A stretch of 7,298 bases of DNA, from assembly GCA_900550855.1 (NCBI GenBank), contig URTQ01000078.1:1-7298 (forward strand). Reading direction: 5' to 3'. This document shows, piece by piece, positions 1-5,586 of this stretch. Position 1 is the stretch's first letter. Each line of letters starts with the position of its first letter. The position numbers were made by a program, and so were the translations under genes. The DNA is from an uncultured Eubacteriales bacterium. GTDB lineage: Bacteria; Bacillota; Clostridia; Christensenellales; CAG-917. The notes under the pieces are model-generated. The model had not been told where the DNA came from. It saw only the letters and a list, made by a program, of their open reading frames with translations, and did not search any database.

Positions 1-1380
1 GCAGGCCCTGCGGGAATCTTTACCGCAATCGAACTTTTGCGCAACGGAAGCAAGAAAAAAATGTGCATAATCGAAAAAGGACAACCCGTCGAGAAGCGCG
101 TATGTCCAAAGACGTTCGGCGGCGAGTGCCGCAACTGCAAGCCTTATTGCCATATTACGACGGGCTTTTCTGGCGCAGGCGCGTTTTCGGACGGCAAACT
201 TTCTCTTTCATACGAAGTGGGCGGCGAACTTCCGCAACTCATCGGCGCGGATAAGGCGCAGGAACTCATCGATTACACCGACAAAATTTATCTTGAATTT
301 GGCGCGGACGAGCATATCGAAGGTCTCGGAAACGAGGAAAAAGTCAAGGAAATCCGCAAAAAAGCGATTCAAGCCGGCTTGAAACTGGTCGATTGTCCCA
401 TTCGCCATCTCGGCACGGAAAAAGCGCACGATTTGTACCTTGCAATCGAAAACTATTTGAGAGATAACGGCGTCGATCTCATTTTCGCAAGACAATGCGA
501 CAACATTATTCTCGAAGGCGACGAGTGCAAAGGCGTGTATATCGAGGACAGCAAGGGCGGCAACAAAGAGGAAATCTTTGCGGACAAAACCATCATCGCA
601 ACGGGCAGACGTGGCGCGGACTGGCTTGAAAAGATGTGCGCGGAACACAACATCGCGCACGCCCCGGGCGTCGTCGATATCGGCGTTAGAGTCGAGGTGC
701 GCAACGAGATTATGGAAGAAGTCAACGACGTGCTTTACGAGTCCAAACTCATCGGTTATCCCGAACCGTTCAAGAACAAAGTGCGTATTTTCTGCCAAAA
801 CCCCGGCGGATTCGTGTCGCAAGAGAACTACGACAACGATTTGGCAGTCGTCAACGGACACAGTTACAAGGAAAAGAAAAGCGACAACACGAACCTTGCG
901 ATTCTTTGCTCGCATTCCTTCACAGAGCCGTTCAAAGAGCCTATCGCATACGCACAGCGCGTGGGTGAACTCACGAATATGCTCGGCGCAGGCAAGATTA
1001 TGGTGCAACGCTACGGCGATATATTGAGCGGAAAGCGTACTTGGCAAAGGGAACTCGGCTTCTCGAACGTCCGTCCCACGCTCAAAGACGCGGTTGCCGG
1101 CGACATCACCGCAGGTATGCCGTACAGAGCAATGCTCAACATCATCAACTTCATTCAAGCGGTGGATAAGGTCGTCCCGGGATTTGCAGGGTATGAAACG
1201 TTGCTTTATAGCCCCGAACTCAAATTTTACAGCAACAAAATCAAAATGGACGACAAACTCAACACATCCATTCACGGCTTGCATTGCCTCGGCGACAGCA
1301 GCGGTTGGACGAGAGGACTTATGATGGCTTCGGTTATGGGCGTATATATGGCGCGCAACATACTCGAATCCGAAAAATAA
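1..1380 (+). CDS. FAD-dependent dehydrogenase (NAD(P)/FAD-dependent oxidoreductase), 5'-truncated by the window edge
   Basis: The reading frame is open from base 1 (first residues AGPAGIFTAIELL), so the true start lies upstream and only about ten residues are probably missing. Those first residues are the end of the Rossmann GxGPAG dinucleotide-binding loop, and CIIEKG at residues 22-27 is the second beta strand with the ribose-binding Glu. Next come a cysteine cluster (C35, C43, C46, C50: C-x7-C-x2-C-x3-C) and the family signature GFSGAGAFSDGKLSLS. Near the C-terminus GDSSGWTRGL (from G431) is the second FAD-contacting motif, followed by the final helix. This architecture and length (459 residues here) fit the COG2509-type uncharacterised FAD-dependent dehydrogenases. 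The substrate is unknown. The protein is probably cytosolic, with no signal peptide visible in the part present. A terminator follows about 90 bp downstream, so it is not obviously co-transcribed with spoIVB. A 358-codon antisense frame over it is a codon-bias shadow. Confidence 0.85.
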   Translation, partial: AGPAGIFTAIELLRNGSKKKMCIIEKGQPVEKRVCPKTFGGECRNCKPYCHITTGFSGAGAFSDGKLSLSYEVGGELPQLIGADKAQELIDYTDKIYLEFGADEHIEGLGNEEKVKEIRKKAIQAGLKLVDCPIRHLGTEKAHDLYLAIENYLRDNGVDLIFARQCDNIILEGDECKGVYIEDSKGGNKEEIFADKTIIATGRRGADWLEKMCAEHNIAHAPGVVDIGVRVEVRNEIMEEVNDVLYESKLIGYPEPFKNKVRIFCQNPGGFVSQENYDNDLAVVNGHSYKEKKSDNTNLAILCSHSFTEPFKEPIAYAQRVGELTNMLGAGKIMVQRYGDILSGKRTWQRELGFSNVRPTLKDAVAGDITAGMPYRAMLNIINFIQAVDKVVPGFAGYETLLYSPELKFYSNKIKMDDKLNTSIHGLHCLGDSSGWTRGLMMASVMGVYMARNILESEK

Positions 1381-1469
1381 TTTATGACAATTTAATATCT
1401 ACCTTATTATATGAGAAAGTGAATTACCCGCTATGTATTTGTAGTTCTTGTGTAAAAGGGTTGGCAGTG

Positions 1470-1497
1470 AAGCGAACGCGAACGGCGTTCGCTTTTC
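1470..1497 (+). terminator. Rho-independent terminator between the FAD dehydrogenase and spoIVB
   Basis: A perfect 10-bp stem, AAGCGAACGC (1470-1479) with GCGTTCGCTT (1485-1494), encloses a GAACG loop. The T's at the end of the 3' arm continue to 1496 (CTTTTC). It most likely ends transcription of the dehydrogenase. Because it lies only 53 bp before the spoIVB start, it also separates spoIVB from upstream read-through. Confidence 0.75.
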
Positions 1498-1549
1498 ATT
1501 TACATAAATTTACAAGCAAACGAATTTTCATTTTGCTCAACATAAAAGT

Positions 1550-2737
1550 ATGCAGAATGAAGACAAACAAAAGTATATCAAAACGCAAAGAAGGGTGCTG
1601 TCGGTAATAAGGCTGATTTTGTTGTTTTGCGCTTTTTGTGCATTGATTTGCAATATGAGCGTTCTAAAAAACATCGAAATCAAGAATACATTTGCCGAAA
1701 ATCAAGCGGTTTTGCACGATAATTCGTTTTCCGACAAAATGCAGACTTGCGCGAATAGCGACAAGAATTATGTCAGAATAGGCGGCAAATCGATAGGTAT
1801 AAGTATTCAGGCGCAAGGTCTTATCGTTGCGGCAAAAGGAAGCGTAACCACACAAAACGGCGACGTATGTCCGCTTGAAAAATCTCAAATCGACAGAGGC
1901 GACGTGCTTCTTTCGCTCAACGGCGAAAAGGTGGATTCCCTCTACAAACTCAAAAAGACGTTATCCGAACTTACTAATCCGAGAATCACTTTTGAATATT
2001 TGCACGATAAAGTAATCAAAAAAGATACCGCAGTGCTGGCAAAAGACAAAGCGGACGGAAAATATAAACTTGGACTTGCGCTCAAAGAGGACGTCGGGGG
2101 CGTGGGAACGTTGACTTTCGTCACGCAAGACGGCAAGTTTGCCGCACTCGGACATAAAATCGCAGACGCAGACACGGGACTCGAAAAGGAACTCAACGAA
2201 GGCAAGATATACAATGCGACCGTAAGCGGCGTTGAAAAAGGGGAAAGAGGCAAAGCGGGCGGCTTGATTGCCGACGTAAACAGACTTTCAAAGAGCATAG
2301 GCGAGATTTGCGACAATACCGACATAGGATTGTACGGCAAATATACCGCGACTGCCGACGGCGATTTGTATAGAATTGCCGCAAAAGGCGAGGCAAGAGT
2401 GGGCAAAGCGCAAGTTTTGACAACCGTTGACGGCTCGTCGCCCAAGTTTTACGACGTGGAAATCGTGAAAGTAATATCGCAAAGCGAAGCGGCAGAAAAG
2501 GGTATGGTGGTCAAGGTGAGCGACAAGGAACTTATCGCAAAAACGGGCGGAATCGTGCAAGGTATGAGCGGAAGTCCCATCGTGCAAGACGGTATTTTGA
2601 TAGGCGCGATAACCCACGTTTTCGTGCAAGATCCGACGAGAGGCTACGCCGTTCATTCGAGATTTATGTTTGAAAAAGCGCAAAGCATCGAATGTTTCAA
2701 TGATTTGAGAATCGAGGACTTCAAATTAGTTGCGTAA
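1550..2737 (+). CDS. spoIVB: SpoIVB serine peptidase (stage IV sporulation protein B, family S55)
   Basis: SpoIVB is made in the forespore and secreted into the intermembrane space. There it cleaves SpoIVFA, which releases SpoIVFB to process pro-sigma-K in the mother cell. The 395-residue length is close to the B. subtilis protein (about 425). Residues 17-36 form a hydrophobic N-terminal anchor or uncleaved signal. Residues about 75-160 form a PDZ domain, with GGKSIGISI at its start and RGDVLLSLNGEKV as the carboxylate-binding/strand core. The S55 peptidase domain follows: FAALGHKIADADTG carries the likely catalytic His202, GGIVQGMSGSPI carries the likely nucleophile Ser340, and Asp325 lies 15 residues before it, the His-Asp-Ser spacing I recall for B. 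subtilis (H236, D363, S378). All three residues are present, so the enzyme looks intact. ATG 1550 is the first usable start after an in-frame stop at 1505, but no Shine-Dalgarno precedes it. No clear sporulation-sigma promoter was recognised. Full-length spo0A, its usual downstream neighbour, is absent. Confidence 0.93.
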   Translation: MQNEDKQKYIKTQRRVLSVIRLILLFCAFCALICNMSVLKNIEIKNTFAENQAVLHDNSFSDKMQTCANSDKNYVRIGGKSIGISIQAQGLIVAAKGSVTTQNGDVCPLEKSQIDRGDVLLSLNGEKVDSLYKLKKTLSELTNPRITFEYLHDKVIKKDTAVLAKDKADGKYKLGLALKEDVGGVGTLTFVTQDGKFAALGHKIADADTGLEKELNEGKIYNATVSGVEKGERGKAGGLIADVNRLSKSIGEICDNTDIGLYGKYTATADGDLYRIAAKGEARVGKAQVLTTVDGSSPKFYDVEIVKVISQSEAAEKGMVVKVSDKELIAKTGGIVQGMSGSPIVQDGILIGAITHVFVQDPTRGYAVHSRFMFEKAQSIECFNDLRIEDFKLVA

Positions 2738-2949
2738 AGCGACTTGTCATATCGATTGTATAAAGATGTTTACTCGTTGCACTCGTGCGACGTATAAATA
2801 TAGGGCGGATTTATCCGCCCGTCTTGCATTTTAACCCGTAACGACTGTCGTTGCTTCTAGTGTTAATCGATTTGTTTTAGTTGCCAAAATCATTCGTTTT
2901 CAATATTCTAACGCACTATAATGAAATAGTGTGCCGTCAAATTTGCGTT
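2738..2949. other. Intergenic region between convergent spoIVB and the Spo0A-like gene, with several hairpins
   Basis: This 212-bp gap holds four inverted repeats. From left to right they are: CGTTGCA/TGCGACG (2775-2792, one G-U pair), the strong GC-rich hairpin at 2803-2820 listed separately as a terminator, GTAACGA/TCGTTGC (2838-2854, 3-nt loop, one G-U pair), and CACTAT/ATAGTG (2914-2931, 6-nt loop). The last lies about 19 bp past the stop of the minus-strand gene and could be its terminator, but no good U-tract follows it. No open reading frame here looks like a gene. The simplest reading is a convergent termination zone. Confidence 0.4.
2803..2830 (+). terminator. Probable intrinsic terminator of spoIVB
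   Basis: GGGCGGAT (2803-2810) pairs perfectly with ATCCGCCC (2813-2820), in practice a 7-bp GC-rich stem with a TTTA loop. It lies 65 bp past the spoIVB stop. The following sequence (GTCTTGCATTTT) is only moderately T-rich. The left flank is A/T-rich, so the hairpin may also work on transcripts from the convergent gene. Confidence 0.6.
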
Positions 2950-3285
2950 CTATTTTATCCGTTCGAGAGCGGTGAGAACGAATTGTTTGTTTGTGGGTTT
3001 GCCCTTGTTTTCGTCGAGGGTTTCGCCAAATTCCGTATACAGTACGTCCACTTGTCCGCGTAAAAACGCCGCCGAAATTGCGTTTTGAATGTCCTTTTCC
3101 ACGCTCGCTTTCGACGCGGCGAAATCCGCAGACAGCGTTTCGTAGCCTTTATATTTCAAAGGCAGTATGTCTTGTCCGTCGAGTGCGTAACATATGAGTT
3201 TTGCAAGCAGTCTGTACCCTTTGAGGTTGGGTTGAAATCCGAGTTTCAAAAGATATTCTTTGGTTTTGATTTCGTTTTCTTTCAC
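2950..3285 (-). CDS. Stand-alone Spo0A C-terminal DNA-binding domain protein (no receiver domain)
   Basis: The 111-residue product aligns by eye with the C-terminal effector domain of Spo0A over nearly its full length. Shared blocks are LGFQPNLKGYRLL (Spo0A: igvPahiKGYlyL), LKYKGYETLSADF (LYpdiAKKYnt), SVEKDIQNAISAAFLRG (RVERAIRHAIEVAWSRG), FGETL (FGYTV) and GKPTNKQFV (AKPTNSEFI). The receiver domain of about 120 residues carrying the phosphorylated Asp is entirely absent. Upstream of the GTG start at 3285 an in-frame TAA lies four codons away (3297-3295), so no longer frame exists here. There is no ATG in the frame and no Shine-Dalgarno before GTG; TTG at residue 13 (3249) is an alternative start. 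In the recognition helix (about residues 58-72) B. subtilis R214 and R217 correspond to K64 and Q67. The gene is convergent with spoIVB and divergent from the SpoIIM-like gene. It may be a phosphorylation-independent regulator, a modulator of a full-length Spo0A encoded elsewhere, or a relic. Family call is confident; function is inference. Confidence 0.82.
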   Translation of the reverse strand: MKENEIKTKEYLLKLGFQPNLKGYRLLAKLICYALDGQDILPLKYKGYETLSADFAASKASVEKDIQNAISAAFLRGQVDVLYTEFGETLDENKGKPTNKQFVLTALERIK

Positions 3286-3291
3286 AAGCGC

Positions 3292-3300
3292 ATATTAGCA
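3292..3300 (-). promoter_or_regulatory. Extended -10-like element immediately before the Spo0A-like gene
   Basis: On the minus strand TGCTAATAT (3300 to 3292) matches an extended -10 (TGn plus a TATAAT-like hexamer, 4/6). It closely resembles TGTTAATAT in the scpA promoter. Only six bases separate it from the GTG start, so initiation here would give a leaderless transcript. No convincing -35 hexamer lies 16-18 bp upstream, so this is tentative. Confidence 0.3.
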
Positions 3301-3395
3301 TTTTTATCGTCGGTTTATTTGGCAAATTCCTACCAAACGTCACGCAATATTGCTTTTTTTGTCATATCGGCGTTTGCGCTTCATATGCTTTATAT

Positions 3396-3986
3396 ATGCG
3401 AGGCTCTCTCAGAACGAAGTCGATTATATCCGCTTTGAAAACTTTTGTTTCGGACAATAAAAAGGTTATTATTTGCGCAAGTATTATCTTCGTTTTGGGT
3501 ATTACCGTCGGCATAATATCGGCGTTTCGGTCGGTGAGCGAGGACGGATTCGACAGAGTAGCGCGCGCGGATATGGAATTTGGCGCGGTGAAAGTGTTTT
3601 TCATTTCGTTGCTTGCGCTTGTCGGGTGCTACGCCGTATTTTTGATTGCCGGAATCAACGACAAGACGGTGTTTTTGATTGTGATACCGTTTTTCGCGCT
3701 CGGATTTGCGACGGGGTGGTATTCCGTTGCGCTGATAGGCAGATACGAAACGACGGGACTTATCAACTTGCTTTTGATTTATCTGCCGTTTTTCCTCTGT
3801 ACTTTTTGTTGTTTCGTGCTTTGCGCGACGGTTACTGTTGCGCCAGAGTGCGGCTGTAAAAACGGCGGACTTAAACCGTCGTTTGTCAACACGTTGAAGA
3901 TTTTTGCATTCAACGTCGCGATTGCGTTCGTGTTGTTCGTCATCGTCGGTTCGATTTTCAAAGTTATCGTCGTTACGCTGTATTAG
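3396..3986 (+). CDS. SpoIIM-like five-helix integral membrane protein
   Basis: The 196-residue protein has a short basic N-terminus and five predicted membrane helices at about residues 23-44, 65-86, 91-115, 121-146 and 166-192. That matches SpoIIM in length (about 200-215) and topology. The first helix contains FVLGITVGIISAF, like the FxxGxxxG start of SpoIIM proteins. ALGFATGWYSVALIGRYETTG followed by LIYLPFFL resembles the SpoIIM/DUF95 core (GFtvGflv...G...lsvlP). SpoIIM is a mother-cell membrane protein that with SpoIID and SpoIIP remodels peptidoglycan at the septum and drives engulfment. Context supports the call: spoIVB is upstream and a DacF-type carboxypeptidase downstream, the usual spoIIM-dacF linkage. 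The central segment is divergent and no catalytic motif exists to test, so a generic membrane protein remains possible. ATG 3396 is the first standard start in the frame. It has no Shine-Dalgarno; TTG at residue 14 is an alternative. Confidence 0.6.
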   Translation: MRGSLRTKSIISALKTFVSDNKKVIICASIIFVLGITVGIISAFRSVSEDGFDRVARADMEFGAVKVFFISLLALVGCYAVFLIAGINDKTVFLIVIPFFALGFATGWYSVALIGRYETTGLINLLLIYLPFFLCTFCCFVLCATVTVAPECGCKNGGLKPSFVNTLKIFAFNVAIAFVLFVIVGSIFKVIVVTLY

Positions 3987-3991
3987 TTTGA

Positions 3992-4019
3992 AAACCGCAC
4001 TTTTAACGGTATTTTTTTG
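3992..4019 (+). terminator. Weak candidate terminator after the SpoIIM-like gene
   Basis: ACCG (3995-3998) can pair with CGGT (4008-4011) around a 9-nt loop, extended by A-T pairs past one A-A mismatch, followed by seven T's (4013-4019). The stem is short, so this could be leaky and allow read-through into the carboxypeptidase gene 132 bp downstream of the SpoIIM-like stop. Confidence 0.35.
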
Positions 4020-4108
4020 AGCGTTTCTTCCTCAAAATTTCTTTCGTTTTGCAAATAAGGCGCGTTTTGCATACTTTTCGACTTTTTATACACGCTAACG
4101 AAAAGCGT

Positions 4109-4114
4109 GAGGTG
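4109..4114 (+). promoter_or_regulatory. Ribosome binding site of the D,D-carboxypeptidase gene, next to a small hairpin
   Basis: GAGGTG ends four A's before ATG 4119 and fixes that start. Just upstream CACGCT (4091-4096) pairs with AGCGTG (4104-4109), a 6-bp stem with a 7-nt loop whose last base is the first G of this site. The stem partly abuts but does not bury the core AGGTG. Confidence 0.65.
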
Positions 4115-4118
4115 AAAA

Positions 4119-5342
4119 ATGAAAAACAAAACCTTTAATACACAATCCGAAAAATACGGCGTGCTTAAAAGCGTTTGCGGAATATTGCTAAGCGTTTTGC
4201 TTGTGTCCGCATTCGTTTTGGCGTCCGTATTTGCTACGAATACGTCGGTGTGCGAAGCCGCAACCGATTTCAAAACCGTCGGAAAATCTGCGTATATGGT
4301 GGATTATGCAACGGGCACGGTGCTTTACGCACGCAACGAAAACGAAAGACTGCCCATCGCGAGTATGGTGAAAATTATGACGTCGCTTTTGACCCTCGAA
4401 GCCGTCGAACGAGGTGATATATCCCTTGACGACGACGTGGAAATAAGTCAAAACTCGGCAAGTATGGGCGGCTCGCAAGTGTTTTTGGACGCAGGTACGA
4501 CGCATAAGGCGGGCGAACTGCTCAAAACCGTTATCGTCGCTTCGGCAAACGACTCGTGCGTTGCGCTCGCCGAACATATATCGGGCAGCGTAGAAAACTT
4601 TGTGGCGAAAATGAACGCGAGGGCAAAAGAACTCGGTATGAACGATACTGCTTTCAAAAACTGTACGGGTTTGCCTGCCGCAGAGAGTTTTTCGAGCGCG
4701 AAAGACGTTTCGGTTATGTTCCGTCAACTCGTCAAGCATAAAGAGTATTTCGAGTACGCGAAAATTTGGCTCGAAGACTACAAGCACCCCGACGGCAGAA
4801 CCACGACCATAACCAACACCAACAAACTCGTGCGCTTCTATCAAGGTTGCGACGGCGGCAAAACGGGATTCACGAGCGAGGCGAAATTCTGCCTTTGCGC
4901 AACGGCTAAAAAGAACGATATGCGCGTAGTGGCGGTCGTTATCGGCGCGGATAGTTCTAAAATCAGGAACGCCGCGATAAGTTCGATGTTCGACTATGCG
5001 TTTTCAAACTTTGCAAACAAAATTATGCTCAAATCGGGTGAAAATCTCGACGTAAGACTCGCCGTTTCGGGCGGTAAGAGCAAGGATATCGCACTCGGCG
5101 TGGAACGCGACGTGGCAAGATTCGTGGCGCGCGACGACAACGCAAACTACGAAATCAAATTCGATTTGCCCTCGTCCGTCAAAGCACCCGTAAAGAAGGG
5201 CGACAAGGTCGGTGAAGCGTATCTTCTTAAAGACGGCGTGGTTATCGACAAAGTGGGCGTAGTTGCAAACGAAGACGTTGCAAGACTCAACTTGTTCGAC
5301 GCTATCGGCGAAATCGCAAAGAACTGGTCAACCGTCAAATAA
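4119..5342 (+). CDS. dacF: D-alanyl-D-alanine carboxypeptidase, PBP5/DacF type
   Basis: This serine peptidase (family S11) removes the terminal D-Ala from peptidoglycan pentapeptides on the outer face of the membrane, limiting cross-linking. All three penicillin-binding motifs are present and well spaced: S82-M-V-K85 (catalytic Ser and Lys), S142-A-N144 and K248-T-G250. Residues 1-48 form a long signal peptide: a polar, basic n-region, a hydrophobic core at about 17-40, and a plausible cleavage after CEA or CEAA near residues 47-48. The transpeptidase-like domain covers about 50-290 and a PBP5-type C-terminal beta domain about 300-390. The final 20 residues could form a weak amphipathic membrane-anchoring helix. 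Length (407) is normal. ATG 4119 is chosen for its GAGGTG site. Paralogues (DacA, DacB, DacF) cannot be separated by motifs alone; the dacF symbol rests on linkage to the SpoIIM-like gene and scpAB, and DacF in B. subtilis is forespore-expressed. A -10-like TATACA (4087-4092) has no convincing -35. Confidence 0.9.
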   Translation: MKNKTFNTQSEKYGVLKSVCGILLSVLLVSAFVLASVFATNTSVCEAATDFKTVGKSAYMVDYATGTVLYARNENERLPIASMVKIMTSLLTLEAVERGDISLDDDVEISQNSASMGGSQVFLDAGTTHKAGELLKTVIVASANDSCVALAEHISGSVENFVAKMNARAKELGMNDTAFKNCTGLPAAESFSSAKDVSVMFRQLVKHKEYFEYAKIWLEDYKHPDGRTTTITNTNKLVRFYQGCDGGKTGFTSEAKFCLCATAKKNDMRVVAVVIGADSSKIRNAAISSMFDYAFSNFANKIMLKSGENLDVRLAVSGGKSKDIALGVERDVARFVARDDNANYEIKFDLPSSVKAPVKKGDKVGEAYLLKDGVVIDKVGVVANEDVARLNLFDAIGEIAKNWSTVK

Positions 5343-5465
5343 ACGATTTGCAATCGACAATACGATTTGCAGAGCATAGTGCAAAAAAATAATCGAAATC
5401 AGATTTAATTGCAAAAACGATTAGAAAATCTAAATGATATTCGATTTGACAATAATAAAAAGCAA

Positions 5466-5494
5466 CGAAAACCGCTTGTTTTAAGCGGTTTTCG
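5466..5494 (+). terminator. Intrinsic terminator after the D,D-carboxypeptidase gene (possibly bidirectional)
   Basis: A perfect 12-bp stem, CGAAAACCGCTT (5466-5477) with AAGCGGTTTTCG (5483-5494), encloses GTTTT. The T run of the 3' arm follows the GC core, and the A run of the 5' arm gives the same arrangement on the other strand. It isolates the scpAB operon from upstream transcription. Confidence 0.75.
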
Positions 5495-5523
5495 GCGTGT
5501 ACGGCGCATTATTTCGATTTGTT

Positions 5524-5552
5524 TTGACTTTTTTGCGTGCGCGTGTTAATAT
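5524..5552 (+). promoter_or_regulatory. Sigma-A-type promoter of the scpAB operon
   Basis: A -35 hexamer TTGACT (5524-5529, 5/6 to consensus) is followed after 17 bp by TAATAT (5547-5552, 4/6). TG one base before the -10 (5544-5545) makes it an extended -10. Transcription would start near 5559, giving a 5' leader of about 28 nt that contains the scpA ribosome binding site. It lies just after the upstream terminator, where an operon promoter is expected. Confidence 0.65.
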
Positions 5553-5573
5553 CTATACGTTATTTATCTTTAT

Positions 5574-5580
5574 AAAAGGA
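5574..5580 (+). promoter_or_regulatory. Ribosome binding site that decides the scpA start
   Basis: AAAAGGA ends six bases before ATG 5587. The reading frame is open further upstream to an ATG at 5497, but that lies before the promoter, so 5587 is preferred. Confidence 0.65.
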
Positions 5581-5586
5581 TTTTGT

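Noticed and set aside
208..1284. A 358-codon open frame on the minus strand opposite the FAD dehydrogenase gene
   Set aside because: It lies entirely inside a gene with clear family motifs and shows no recognisable domain. Long antisense frames at 4188-4844, 5971-6678 and 6413-7192 behave the same way and reflect codon bias.
2838..2931. Tandem hairpins considered as a CRISPR, attachment site or structured RNA
   Set aside because: The stems are unrelated to each other with no regular repeat or spacer unit, and they lie in a convergent gap where terminators are expected.
2881..3063. A plus-strand 60-codon frame overlapping the Spo0A-like gene's 3' end
   Set aside because: It lacks an ATG with a ribosome binding site and overlaps a minus-strand gene with a clear domain match.
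2744..3369. The 11-mer TTGTCATATCG present both after spoIVB (2744) and before the SpoIIM-like gene (3359), each a 6/8 match to the 0A box
   Set aside because: Several 11-mer repeats are expected by chance in 7.3 kb, flanks do not match, and a 6/8 box match is weak.
4053..4077. Possible sigma-E promoter before the carboxypeptidase (AAATAA ... CATACTTT)
   Set aside because: The -10-like part fits, but the spacer is only about 11 bp, too short for the usual arrangement.
5497..5586. Upstream in-frame start for scpA adding 30 residues, including a hydrophobic stretch
   Set aside because: It begins before the predicted promoter and next to the terminator stem, has no ribosome binding site, and would add a membrane-like segment foreign to ScpA. 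ATG 5587 has AAAAGGA at good spacing.
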